NCBI GenBank assembly: GCA_963705885.1
Contig: OY970120.1
Span: forward strand, 1,612,001-1,676,000
Source of the DNA: MFD01275-c22 sp963705885
GTDB lineage: Bacteria > Actinomycetota > Actinomycetes > JACCUZ01
Length of the DNA: 64,000 bases
Direction: 5' to 3'
A program made the position numbers and the translations under genes. The stretch's first letter is position 1. Each line of letters starts with the position of its first letter. Below the pieces are notes generated by a model, which worked only from the letters and a program-made list of their open reading frames with translations, ran no database searches and was not told the origin of the DNA. Of this stretch, positions 57,096 to 64,000 are shown one piece after another.

Positions 57096-57295
57096 GTCAG
57101 CCGGGCCGGGGCTCCCCGACGGTCACGGAAACGCAAAGCATCCCGTCCGTACACGCCGAGATCGTCAAGAGACCCCGTCCCCGCGTCGATCTGAGACAGA
57201 CTGACCCCGGCCAGCGCTCGTGCACCACTGGCCTCTCTAGCCACGTCGCGTCACTCCGGTCACACTCGCCGCACCACCACGAAGGCCCTCACTCC
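57096..57295. other. 200-bp divergent intergenic region, partly AT-richer
   Basis: Between the TIGR03089-like gene and the amidase gene. The left part (about 57122-57200) is clearly less GC-rich than its surroundings. Two GTCAC half-sites (near 57250 and 57260) sit close to the amidase start, with GAAGG about ten bases before its ATG. I looked for a c-di-AMP (ydaO) riboswitch, common before actinobacterial wall hydrolases, and did not find a convincing core. No small ORF is supported. Confidence 0.4.
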
Positions 57296-59941
57296 ATGCG
57301 CCGAGCCCGATCCGCTGCCCTCCTGAGCATCCTCGTGCCGCTGACCGGCGTCGTGCCGGTCGTGTCCCTGCCGCAGGCGTCCCCACGGCCGGTGACGCCG
57401 GAGGTCCGCTCGGTCGCGCTCGCCGGAGTCGACCGGTCGCTGGCGCGCACGACCCTGCGCCGCAGCCTGGGGGCCGCGACCCGCGCTCTCGCGGCGGCCG
57501 CGCCGCAGGCGCCCGCCGCCGGGCGCCCGGAGGTCCTCGTCTCGCGCCGGGGCCTCGACGAGTTCTCGCTGCTCGGGGTGACGTGGGGGAGGACCTCCCC
57601 GGCCCCGCAGCTGAGCGTGCTGGTCCGCACCCACGGCGACTCCGGCTGGTCGGCCTGGACGGCGCTGGACCCCGCGCCGCCGCCGCGCGCGTCGGAGGCG
57701 AAGCGGGCCAGGCCCGGCACCGAGCCGCTCTGGGTCGGACCGTCCGACGGCTACCAGGTGCGCGTCGACACCCGCCGTGGCGCCCTGCCGCGGGGCCTGC
57801 GGGTCGACCTCATCGACCCGGGCAGCTCACCGGCGGACGCCCGGCCGCGGGCGTCGTCGCCCCTGAGCACGGCGCAGGCCGCCGCGGGCATGCCGCAGAT
57901 CTTCACCCGCGCCCAGTGGGGCGCCGACGAGCGCATCCGGCGCGGCTCGCCCAGCTACAACAGCACGATCAAGGCGGGCTTCGTGCACCACACCGCCGGG
58001 GCCAACAACTACTCGGCGGCCGACGTCCCCAAGATCCTGCGTGCGGTCTACGCCTACCACGTCAAGGGCAACGGCTGGTCCGACGTCGGCTACAACTTCC
58101 TGGTCGACAAGTTCGGCCGGCTGTGGGAGGGCCGCTACGGCGGCATGGACCGCGCGGTCGTCGGGGCCCACACCGGCGGCTTCAACGTCGACACGTTCGC
58201 GGTGTCGGCGATCGGCAACTACGACAAGGCCGCCGCGCCGCCGGCCATGGTGGACTCCATCGCCCGGGTGATGGCGTGGAAGCTCGCGCAGAACTTCCGC
58301 AACCCCAACGGCACGACCGTGCTCACCTCGCAGGGCGGGGGCACGTCGCGCTACGGCGCGGGCACGCGGGTCACCTTCGCCAACATCTCCGGTCACCGGG
58401 ACGCGGGCCGCACCTCGTGCCCGGGCGGCAACCTCTACACCCAGCTCGGCCAGATCAGGGCACTCACGACGTCCTACCTCGGGACCACGATGTTCGACCC
58501 ACGGCTGTCCACGGGCAGCGTGGTGCACGGCACCGGTGCGTCCGTCACCGCCACCGCGGCCGTGAACTCCGACCAGCAGTGGCGGCTCGAGGTGCGGGAG
58601 GTGTGCCGCGGCACCCTCGTGCGCACGCTCACCGGCGTGGCATCGCCGGCGGCGCGGATCACCGCGCCCTGGGACCTGCGCGACGACACCGGTGCCGAGG
58701 TGAGACCGGGGTCCTACGCCGTCAGTCTGGTCAGTGCCGACGCGTCGGCGAGCTCCTACACGTGGACCGCGCCCGTCACGGTGAACGCGGCCCGCACGAC
58801 ACCTGCAGCCGTGGGCGCCGTCGCGCAGCCCGGGCGCACCAGCTTCGTGCCCGTCGACCCGGTGAAGCTCTACGACACGACCGACGCCGGCCGGTTCCCG
58901 GTCGGGCCGGGCCAGCAGCTCAACCTGCGGGTGCCCGGCGTCGGGCGGCTGCCCGACAGCGGCATCGGCGCCGTGGCGCTGAACATCTCCACGACCTGCG
59001 CCACGTCCTCGACCACGGTCACCGCCTGGCCGGCCGGCGCGGCCCGGCCGGCGTCGCCCGCGCTCAATGCGCCCGCCGGGTCCGGGGCGTCGGCGTTGGC
59101 CGTCACCGCGCTCGGCGGCGACGGCGCCGTGAGCGTCTACAACGCCTACGGCACGACCGAGCTGACCGTGCACGTCGTGGGCTACTACCCGCTCGCCGGC
59201 GGTCACGTGTTCCGCCCGACGAGGACGCTGCGCCTGTACGACTCCAAGCGCGACGCCCGCGGCCGGCTGACCCCCGGTGCCGAGCGGAGCATCGCCATGC
59301 CGTCCCGCGGGCGGGTGCCGTCCTCCTCGATGAGCGGGGTCCTGCTCAACGTGCGGACCAAGGGCGCCAAGGGCGTCGGGTCGGTGACCGTGCAGGGCAC
59401 CGACAGCTCGCGGGACAGCGCGACCGTCCGCTTCGCGCCCGGCGGCCAGGCCACCAACCGCGCGGTCGCCCGGCTCGTCGGCGGCGCCTTCAAGATCACC
59501 GGCCACGGCGCCGGCTCCACGCACGTCGTCGTCGACGCCGTCGGGTGGTGGGCGCCGCCCGAGGTGACCGGGGGCCGGCTCTACCAGGCGCGGACCACGA
59601 CCAGGGTGCTCGACACGACCCGCGGGGTAGGCGCGCCGCGGGCCAAGGTCGGTGCCGGTCGGGTGCTCAAGGTCAAGGTCGCGGGACGGGGAAAGCCGGT
59701 GCCCGGCAGCGCGAAGGCCGTCGTCATGAACCTCACCGCGCGCAGCGCCACCCGGCGGACGTACGTCACCGCCTGGCCGCACGGCCGCAAGCGTCCCGCC
59801 TACCCCGACCTCAGCGTCTCGGCATGGCGCACGACGGCCAACCTCGTCGTCGTACGCGTCGGGAAGAAGAACCGCGTGCGGATCGCCAACAGCAAGGGGT
59901 CGACGCACCTCGTCGGCGACATCGTCGGCTACTACCCGTAG
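57296..59941 (+). CDS. Secreted N-acetylmuramoyl-L-alanine amidase (PGRP-type) with three C-terminal repeat domains
   Basis: 881 aa. Signal peptide (SAALLSILVPLTGVVPVV), a linker region with WSAWTALDP, then a peptidoglycan-recognition amidase domain (about 199-390): FTRAQWGADERI, GFVHHTAGAN (zinc His), DVGYNFLVDKFGRLWEGR, GAHTGGFNVDTF and SGHRDAGRTSCPGG (second His and Cys ligand). A FlgD-like beta domain follows (about 393-505). Three ~120-residue beta-rich repeats end the protein (about 515-632, 633-755, 757-881), each beginning with a Leu-Tyr-Asp or Val-Leu-Asp-Thr stretch and ending VVGYYP, VDAVGWW or IVGYYP. It should cleave the amide between MurNAc and the stem peptide outside the cell; the repeats may bind the envelope. 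Start ATG with GAAGG upstream. Confidence 0.9.
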   Translation: MRRARSAALLSILVPLTGVVPVVSLPQASPRPVTPEVRSVALAGVDRSLARTTLRRSLGAATRALAAAAPQAPAAGRPEVLVSRRGLDEFSLLGVTWGRTSPAPQLSVLVRTHGDSGWSAWTALDPAPPPRASEAKRARPGTEPLWVGPSDGYQVRVDTRRGALPRGLRVDLIDPGSSPADARPRASSPLSTAQAAAGMPQIFTRAQWGADERIRRGSPSYNSTIKAGFVHHTAGANNYSAADVPKILRAVYAYHVKGNGWSDVGYNFLVDKFGRLWEGRYGGMDRAVVGAHTGGFNVDTFAVSAIGNYDKAAAPPAMVDSIARVMAWKLAQNFRNPNGTTVLTSQGGGTSRYGAGTRVTFANISGHRDAGRTSCPGGNLYTQLGQIRALTTSYLGTTMFDPRLSTGSVVHGTGASVTATAAVNSDQQWRLEVREVCRGTLVRTLTGVASPAARITAPWDLRDDTGAEVRPGSYAVSLVSADASASSYTWTAPVTVNAARTTPAAVGAVAQPGRTSFVPVDPVKLYDTTDAGRFPVGPGQQLNLRVPGVGRLPDSGIGAVALNISTTCATSSTTVTAWPAGAARPASPALNAPAGSGASALAVTALGGDGAVSVYNAYGTTELTVHVVGYYPLAGGHVFRPTRTLRLYDSKRDARGRLTPGAERSIAMPSRGRVPSSSMSGVLLNVRTKGAKGVGSVTVQGTDSSRDSATVRFAPGGQATNRAVARLVGGAFKITGHGAGSTHVVVDAVGWWAPPEVTGGRLYQARTTTRVLDTTRGVGAPRAKVGAGRVLKVKVAGRGKPVPGSAKAVVMNLTARSATRRTYVTAWPHGRKRPAYPDLSVSAWRTTANLVVVRVGKKNRVRIANSKGSTHLVGDIVGYYP

Positions 59942-59966
59942 GGCGGGGGAGGGGTCCGGCCGCCGG

Positions 59967-59972
59967 TACAGT
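59967..59972 (+). promoter_or_regulatory. -10 element TACAGT, near-leaderless promoter of the DPM1-like glycosyltransferase
   Basis: TACAGT ends ten bases before the ATG at 59983, without a Shine-Dalgarno sequence. Confidence 0.4.
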
Positions 59973-59982
59973 GACCGCCGAC

Positions 59983-60996
59983 ATGAGCCACGACCCCGCC
60001 GCCACCGCCCAGCTGCCCGTCACCGAGCGGCTGAGCCCCGTCACCGGGCAGGTGACCGAGCAGGCCGCCGAGCCGTCGCCGGACGTCGAGCAGGCAGGCG
60101 AGTCGCCGCCGCCCCTCGTGACCATCGTGCTGCCCTGCTACAACGAGCACGAGCACGTGGTGGAGGAGGTCGAGCGCATCTGCGCGGCCATGGACGCCTC
60201 CGGGCTGACCTACGAGCTGCTCGCGATCGACGACGCGTCCACCGACGACACGCTTGCCCTGCTCGAGGAGGCCCTGCCGCGCTTCCCGCACATGCGGCTG
60301 ATGCCGTTCCGCCGCAACGGCGGCTCGGGCACCGCGCGGCGCATCGGCACCCAGGACGCCCGCGGCGAGATCGTCGTGTGGACCGACGCGGACATGACCT
60401 ACCCGAACGAGCGCATCCCCGAGCTCGTGACGATGCTCGTCGACGACCCGACCTACGACCAGGTCGTGGGGGCGCGGCTGACCGAGGAGGGCAGCCACAA
60501 GATCCTGCGGGTGCCGGCGAAGTGGGTGATCCGCAAGATCGCCGAGAAGCTGTCGAACTCCTCGATCCCGGACCTGAACTCCGGACTGCGCGCGTTCCGG
60601 CGGTCGGTGTCGCTGCCGTACCTGCGGCTCCTGCCCCCCGGGTTCTCCTGCGTCACGACGATCACGCTGGCGTTCCTGTCCAACCAGCACGACATCAAGT
60701 ACGTGCCGATCGACTACGCGAAGCGCTCCGGCACCTCGAAGTTCCACTTCGTGAAGGACGCCTACCGCTACATCCTTCAGGTGCTGCGGATGGTCATGTA
60801 CTTCAACCCGCTCAAGGTCCTCATGCCCCCCGCGCTGTGGCTGCTCGTGATCGGCGCCGTCAAGGCGGTCTACGACCTGGTCGCGCACTTCGGCCGGTTC
60901 GCCGTCAACACCGTGCTGATCCTCATCACCGGCATGCTGATCATGGCGCTGGCGCTGCTGGCGGACCTGATCGTCCGGTCGCGCTCGGAGGTCTAG
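59983..60996 (+). CDS. Dolichyl-phosphate-mannose-synthase-like family 2 glycosyltransferase
   Basis: 337 aa. A flexible N-terminus (about 1-45) precedes the GT2 domain: VTIVLPCYNEHEHVVEEV, LLAIDDASTDDT, GSGTARRIGTQDARGEIVVWTDADMTYP (DAD metal site), LNSGLRAFRR and a conserved KRSGTSKFHFVKDAYRYI. Two C-terminal membrane helices (about 280-330). Such enzymes transfer a sugar from NDP-sugar to polyprenyl phosphate in the cytoplasm, producing donors for GT-C transferases such as the one at 51686. It is followed six bases later by a flippase-like gene, a pairing that fits. Confidence 0.9.
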   Translation: MSHDPAATAQLPVTERLSPVTGQVTEQAAEPSPDVEQAGESPPPLVTIVLPCYNEHEHVVEEVERICAAMDASGLTYELLAIDDASTDDTLALLEEALPRFPHMRLMPFRRNGGSGTARRIGTQDARGEIVVWTDADMTYPNERIPELVTMLVDDPTYDQVVGARLTEEGSHKILRVPAKWVIRKIAEKLSNSSIPDLNSGLRAFRRSVSLPYLRLLPPGFSCVTTITLAFLSNQHDIKYVPIDYAKRSGTSKFHFVKDAYRYILQVLRMVMYFNPLKVLMPPALWLLVIGAVKAVYDLVAHFGRFAVNTVLILITGMLIMALALLADLIVRSRSEV

Positions 60997-61002
60997 CCCT
61001 CC

Positions 61003-61971
61003 GTGGGCGAGCCCGACGTCGCGACCGCACGGCGCAGGTCGTGGCGGCGCGCGCTGGTCTCGGCCCTGCTCGTCGCGGTCATGGTCGCCGCGTTCGCGTG
61101 GGCGCTGGCCGGGCGCTGGTCGGAGATCGTGAACCGGCTGGGCGACCAGCGGCCGCTCGTCCTGCTCGCGTCGCTCGCCCTCGCCCTCGCGGGGGTGTTC
61201 ATGAGCTTCCTGCTGTGGCGCGGGACGCTGCGCGCACTCGGGTCGGACCTGCCGGTCGCGCCGCTGGCCCGGCTGTTCTTCGTCACGCAGCTCGGCAAGT
61301 ACCTGCCCGGCGCGGTCTGGCCGGTCGTCGCGCAGATGCGGCTCGGTCGCGAGATGGGCGTGCCCCGGCAGCGGATGGCGCTCGCGTTCCTGCTGACGCT
61401 GGGCCTCACGACGGTGGTCGGCGTCCTGGTCGGCCTCGCCGCGCTGCCCGCGCTGCTGCGGGCCGAGGGTCCGGTCGTCCTGCTCGGCCTGCTCGCGCTG
61501 CCGCTGCTCGGCGCGCTGTTCGTGCCCGCCGTGCTCAACCGGCTGCTGAACCTGGCGCTGGGCGTGGTCCGGCGCCCGGGGCTCGACCGGCCCCTCGCCG
61601 GGCGGGACGTGGCGCGCGGCGTCGGCTGGGCGCTGGCGTTCTGGCTCGTGTACGGCGGGCACGCCTGGGCCCTCGCCGTCGGGCTCGGCGCCGACCCGCT
61701 CGAGGCCCTGCCGGTCGCGATCGGTGGCTTCGCGATCGCCTTCTCGCTCGGGCCCCTGCTGGTGGTGCTGCCGGCCGGTGCCGGCGTGCGCGAGGCGGTG
61801 CTGGTCGTGCTGCTCGCGAGCGTGCTCACGACGTCGGAGGCGGTCGCGGTGGCGCTGACCTCGCGCGGCATCCTCATGCTGACCGACGGGCTGCTGGCCG
61901 CCGCAGGGTTCGGGTGGCGGGCAGGCGGCGGTGCTGCGGGGGTCCCGGGCGGCGGGCGTGCGCCGGGCTGA
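61003..61971 (+). CDS. Lysylphosphatidylglycerol-synthase-TM/UPF0104-family membrane protein
   Basis: 322 aa, about eight membrane helices. Features of the LPG_synthase_TM family: LLWRGTLRALGSDLPVAPLARLFFVTQLGKYLPGAVWPVVAQ, and a C-terminal FSLGPLLVVLPAGAGVREAVLV with the conserved PAGAGVREA motif. Stand-alone members lack the aminoacyl-transferase domain and are often next to polyprenyl-phosphate sugar genes; a flippase role is suspected. GTG start six bases after the glycosyltransferase stop, so the two form an operon. The C-terminus is Gly-rich. Confidence 0.88.
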   Translation: MGEPDVATARRRSWRRALVSALLVAVMVAAFAWALAGRWSEIVNRLGDQRPLVLLASLALALAGVFMSFLLWRGTLRALGSDLPVAPLARLFFVTQLGKYLPGAVWPVVAQMRLGREMGVPRQRMALAFLLTLGLTTVVGVLVGLAALPALLRAEGPVVLLGLLALPLLGALFVPAVLNRLLNLALGVVRRPGLDRPLAGRDVARGVGWALAFWLVYGGHAWALAVGLGADPLEALPVAIGGFAIAFSLGPLLVVLPAGAGVREAVLVVLLASVLTTSEAVAVALTSRGILMLTDGLLAAAGFGWRAGGGAAGVPGGGRAPG

Positions 61972-61992
61972 TCGCGGGCTGACAGCCGCGCC

Positions 61993-62799
61993 TCAGGCGT
62001 GCCGCTCCTGCAGCGCCGCGAGGTCGCGCAGCGCGAACTGGCGGTGCCACCACTCCTCGTTGAGCAGGGTGAGCAGGCACTCGCGGACCGGGTGGCTCCG
62101 CTGCTCCGGCCAGCCCGGCGCCTCGACGGCGACGGTGTCGGAGGCGAGTGTCGCGTCGTCGAGCGTGTCGACGTAGCGGCGGACCGCCGCCTGCCGATCG
62201 AGCCGCAGCGCGAGGGCCTCGTCGAGCGACGGCCGTGCCGCGCGGTCGCGCGGCACGCCCTCGGTGTCGGGCATCTGGTCCCAGGGCAGCGACAGGGCTG
62301 CCCAGGGCCGCGGGTCGCCGAGGATCGCGCGGTGCAGCCAGCACTCGGTCGCGAACGCGAGGTGCCGCAGCGTCTCGATGAACGACCACTCGCCGTCGAC
62401 CGACTCGTGCAGCGCGTCCTCGGGCAGCCCCCTGGCGTGCTCGACGGTCTCGGCCCACAGTCGCTCGAGGGTGTCCCACGCCTCGCGGAACCCGTCCGGG
62501 TCGGTGGGCCGCATCGTGGCCAGGTCGGGGTCGCGACGCTCCAGCTCGGCCTGGACCAGCGGTGCGACGTCCACGCCGTTGACGGTGAGGCCGTCGATCT
62601 CTCCCTCGATCCGCACGTTGACGAAACCGCTGCCGCGCATCACGACGTCCTTGAAGAAGGCCTCGCGGAACTGCGCGCCCGTCAGGTCGACGTCGTCGAA
62701 GGCGGCGTCGTTGAGGTGGACCTGGTGGAACGTCGCCCGCTGCAGGTGGACCTGCTCGAAGCGGGAGTCGGCGAGATCCTGCTGGTGGAAGTGGGCCAT
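61993..62799 (-). CDS. Pentapeptide-repeat / DinB-domain fusion protein
   Basis: 268 aa. Residues about 1-70 are pentapeptide-like repeats (FHQQDLADSRFEQVHLQRATFHQVHLNDAAF, DLTGAQF), then a short linker with IEGEIDGLTVNGVDVAPL, then a DinB four-helix domain (about 105-268): AWDTLERLWAETVEHA, SVDGEWSFIETLRHLAFATECWLHRA (metal His) and NEEWWHRQFALRDL (second His pair). DinB-like proteins are often thiol-dependent transferases or metal-binding; the pentapeptide part may mediate binding. The ATG has a -10 box seven bases upstream. It is convergent with the flippase-like gene. Confidence 0.88.
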   Translation of the reverse strand: MAHFHQQDLADSRFEQVHLQRATFHQVHLNDAAFDDVDLTGAQFREAFFKDVVMRGSGFVNVRIEGEIDGLTVNGVDVAPLVQAELERRDPDLATMRPTDPDGFREAWDTLERLWAETVEHARGLPEDALHESVDGEWSFIETLRHLAFATECWLHRAILGDPRPWAALSLPWDQMPDTEGVPRDRAARPSLDEALALRLDRQAAVRRYVDTLDDATLASDTVAVEAPGWPEQRSHPVRECLLTLLNEEWWHRQFALRDLAALQERHA

Positions 62800-62806
62800 G
62801 GCGCCG

Positions 62807-62812
62807 ACGCTA
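62807..62812 (-). promoter_or_regulatory. -10 element TAGCGT, leaderless promoter of the pentapeptide-DinB gene
   Basis: On the minus strand TAGCGT ends seven bases before the ATG at 62799; no Shine-Dalgarno sequence. Confidence 0.5.
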
Positions 62813-62861
62813 GCGACGCCCGCCGACAGGTCAGGGCCGCGGCGTTGCACCCGCCGGGCGC

Positions 62862-63632
62862 TCAGGCGCCGGGACGGCGTCCCCGAGCCACGAGCCCGGG
62901 TCCGGTGTGCGGGAACGCGCGCTGCACGGCCCGGAAGGGCAGCGTCCCCACCCGGGCGGCCAGCGCGGTCAGGGACGTCGAGGGCTGCAGGGTCCGCCCC
63001 GACGCGCTCGAGCGCTCCTGCGTCGACGCCTGCGCGACCTCCCCACCGGCAGCGGCCAGCCGACGGCGTCCGGCGGCGTTGCGGCCGGCCTCGAGCAGGT
63101 AGCCCAGCGGCGCCCCGAAGTGCACCAGGTCGACGTCGACGAGCCCTGCGCCGGCGAGCAGCGAGCGCAGCACGGGAGGGTCGTAGCGGCGGAAGTGCCC
63201 GACCATCTCGTCGGCCGCGCCGAACCGCCTCTGCCAGGCAGGGGTCGACAGCAGCACGGACCCGCCCGGACGCAGCCGGTCGACCCACGACCGCAGCGCC
63301 GCGGCGTCGTCCTCGATGTGCTCGATGACCTCGAACGCGCACACGAGGTCGAACGTCTCGTCCGGGCCGACGACCGAGAGGTCGCCGTGGCGCACCTCGC
63401 CGTGGGCGCCGGCGAGCGCGAGCCGCTGCTGGGCGACCGTGCAGGACACCTCGTCCGGCTCGACACCGACGTAGGAGTAGGCCGTGGCGAGCCGGGCGCC
63501 GAAGCCGCCCTGGCCGCAGCCGACCTCGAGCACCCGCAGCGACCGGTCGGGGGCCGGCAGCAGCCGGTGGACGACCTCCCAGCGCAGCCAGCCGTTGGGG
63601 CTCAGCGGCGGGAGTGCGGCGTGGACGGGCAC
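62862..63632 (-). CDS. Class I SAM-dependent methyltransferase
   Basis: 256 aa. Motif I VLEVGCGQGGFGARLA, motif II-like GDLSVVGPDETFDLVCAFEVIEHIEDD, and LRPGGSVLLSTPAW define a class I methyltransferase fold of the UbiG/glycan-modifying type. FRRYDPPVLRSLLAGAGL lies in the usual position of the substrate helix. Substrate unknown; the neighbouring glycosyltransferase genes suggest a sugar or lipid-linked intermediate. The GTG at 63632 is one base after the stop of the partial glycosyltransferase gene, so the two are probably one operon. The last ~60 residues are Arg/Ala-rich. Confidence 0.9.
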   Translation of the reverse strand: MPVHAALPPLSPNGWLRWEVVHRLLPAPDRSLRVLEVGCGQGGFGARLATAYSYVGVEPDEVSCTVAQQRLALAGAHGEVRHGDLSVVGPDETFDLVCAFEVIEHIEDDAAALRSWVDRLRPGGSVLLSTPAWQRRFGAADEMVGHFRRYDPPVLRSLLAGAGLVDVDLVHFGAPLGYLLEAGRNAAGRRRLAAAGGEVAQASTQERSSASGRTLQPSTSLTALAARVGTLPFRAVQRAFPHTGPGLVARGRRPGA

Positions 63633-63633
63633 G

Positions 63634-64000
63634 TCAGGCCTCCGGGGGGACGAGGGCGAGCAGGCGGTCGTGCAGGGGCCGGACGACGTTCTCCGGGGTG
63701 AACCGGTCGGTGGCGAGCCGGGTGGCGGCCCCCCGGGCGCCGGCCAGCCGGTCGCGGTCGCGGGCCAGCAGGCGGAGCGCCCCCGCCAGCGCGTCCGCGT
63801 CACCGGGCGGCACGAACAGCGCCGCCCCGCCGAGGACCCGTCGCTGCGGTGCGGTGTCCGACGTGACGAGGGCGCAGCCGGCAGCCGCACCCTGGAACAC
63901 CTTGTTCGGCACCACCCGGCGCGCCTTGGGCGCCGTGCCGAAGATCCCGAGACAGACGTCGTGCTCCGACACGAGCCCCGGCAGCTCGCCGGGGGACACC
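63634..64000 (-). CDS. Family 4 glycosyltransferase C-terminal part, continues beyond the window
   Basis: About 122 residues at the right edge, in frame to the end of the window, so the N-terminus is missing. VPNKVFQGAAAGCALVTSDTAPQRRVLGGAALFVPPGDADALAGALRLLARD is the nucleotide-sugar-binding half of a GT4 GT-B enzyme, with the conserved Lys/Gln-Gly-Ala-Ala pattern in place of the EX7E glutamates. Donor unknown. It is followed by the methyltransferase gene after a one-base gap. Confidence 0.85.
   Translation of the reverse strand, partial: VSPGELPGLVSEHDVCLGIFGTAPKARRVVPNKVFQGAAAGCALVTSDTAPQRRVLGGAALFVPPGDADALAGALRLLARDRDRLAGARGAATRLATDRFTPENVVRPLHDRLLALVPPEA

Noticed and set aside
54968..57295. 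Very long in-frame upstream extension of the amidase gene
   Set aside because: The extension is antisense to the LCP and TIGR03089-like genes and lacks family features; the signal peptide at 57296 marks the true start.
57083..57295. Possible ydaO-type c-di-AMP riboswitch before the amidase gene
   Set aside because: Such elements often precede actinobacterial wall hydrolases, but I could not find the conserved core sequences in this region.

Overview
The window is very GC-rich DNA with a strong G/C bias at third codon positions, many GTG starts and frequent GTGA/ATGA stop-start overlaps. Together with three LytR-CpsA-Psr (LCP) proteins, an AfsR/SARP-type regulator, a PGRP-type amidase, a TIGR03089-like protein and many leaderless promoters, this points to an actinobacterium, most likely a Nocardioides-like member of the Propionibacteriales (inference; no rRNA or other marker gene is present). 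I see no tRNA, rRNA, CRISPR array, insertion sequence or prophage, and no gene-free stretch longer than about 220 bases.

Layout, left to right. 1-4975: the end of a large membrane protein, an OmpR-type two-component pair, and a GtrA-like protein. 5113-12528: an acyl-CoA dehydrogenase, purK-purE, a DUF1697 protein, a secreted glycosidase-like gene split by a frameshift, a CoA-binding protein with UDP-glucose dehydrogenase, and a second acyl-CoA dehydrogenase. 12550-20562 (minus strand): a complex I-like operon, nuoA-[NuoB/NuoD-like remnant]-nuoH-J-K-L-M-N. It has no subunits B, C, D, E, F, G or I, and residues normally conserved around the quinone site and in some proton channels are missing. 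20589-27322: SRPBCC, zinc-ribbon and membrane proteins, a 1055-aa AfsR/SARP regulator, a small HMA metal-binding protein and a DHA2-type efflux pump.

27366-34006: two LCP ligase-like proteins flank a two-gene unit, a 236-aa Ala/Asp-rich protein built of two long repeats followed 8 bases later by an M50 membrane zinc protease. The protease has an N-terminal winged-helix (PqqD/RRE-like) domain and a Cys-pair external domain. This is the best candidate here for an undescribed processing system. 34110-49522: genes for a phosphodiester-linked cell-surface polymer (glycosyltransferases, a nucleotidyltransferase, sn-glycerol-1-phosphate dehydrogenase, a TagGH-like ABC exporter, two CDP-alcohol phosphotransferases, a GT2-TagF fusion), then a secreted nuclease and a sulfotransferase. 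49603-64000: hydrolase-OsmC fusion, NAD(P)HX epimerase-like protein, membrane glycosyltransferase, 3-oxoacid CoA-transferase, a third LCP protein, TIGR03089 protein, a large secreted amidase, a dolichyl-phosphate-mannose-synthase-like glycosyltransferase with a flippase-like partner, a pentapeptide-DinB fusion, a methyltransferase and a partial glycosyltransferase.

A recurrent signal is a TAnnnT -10 hexamer ending 6-10 bases before the start codon with no Shine-Dalgarno sequence, as expected of leaderless transcripts. It is seen at eleven to twelve genes. Two genes look interrupted by single-base indels (about 9455-9480 and 41509-41514); these may be assembly errors or real mutations.
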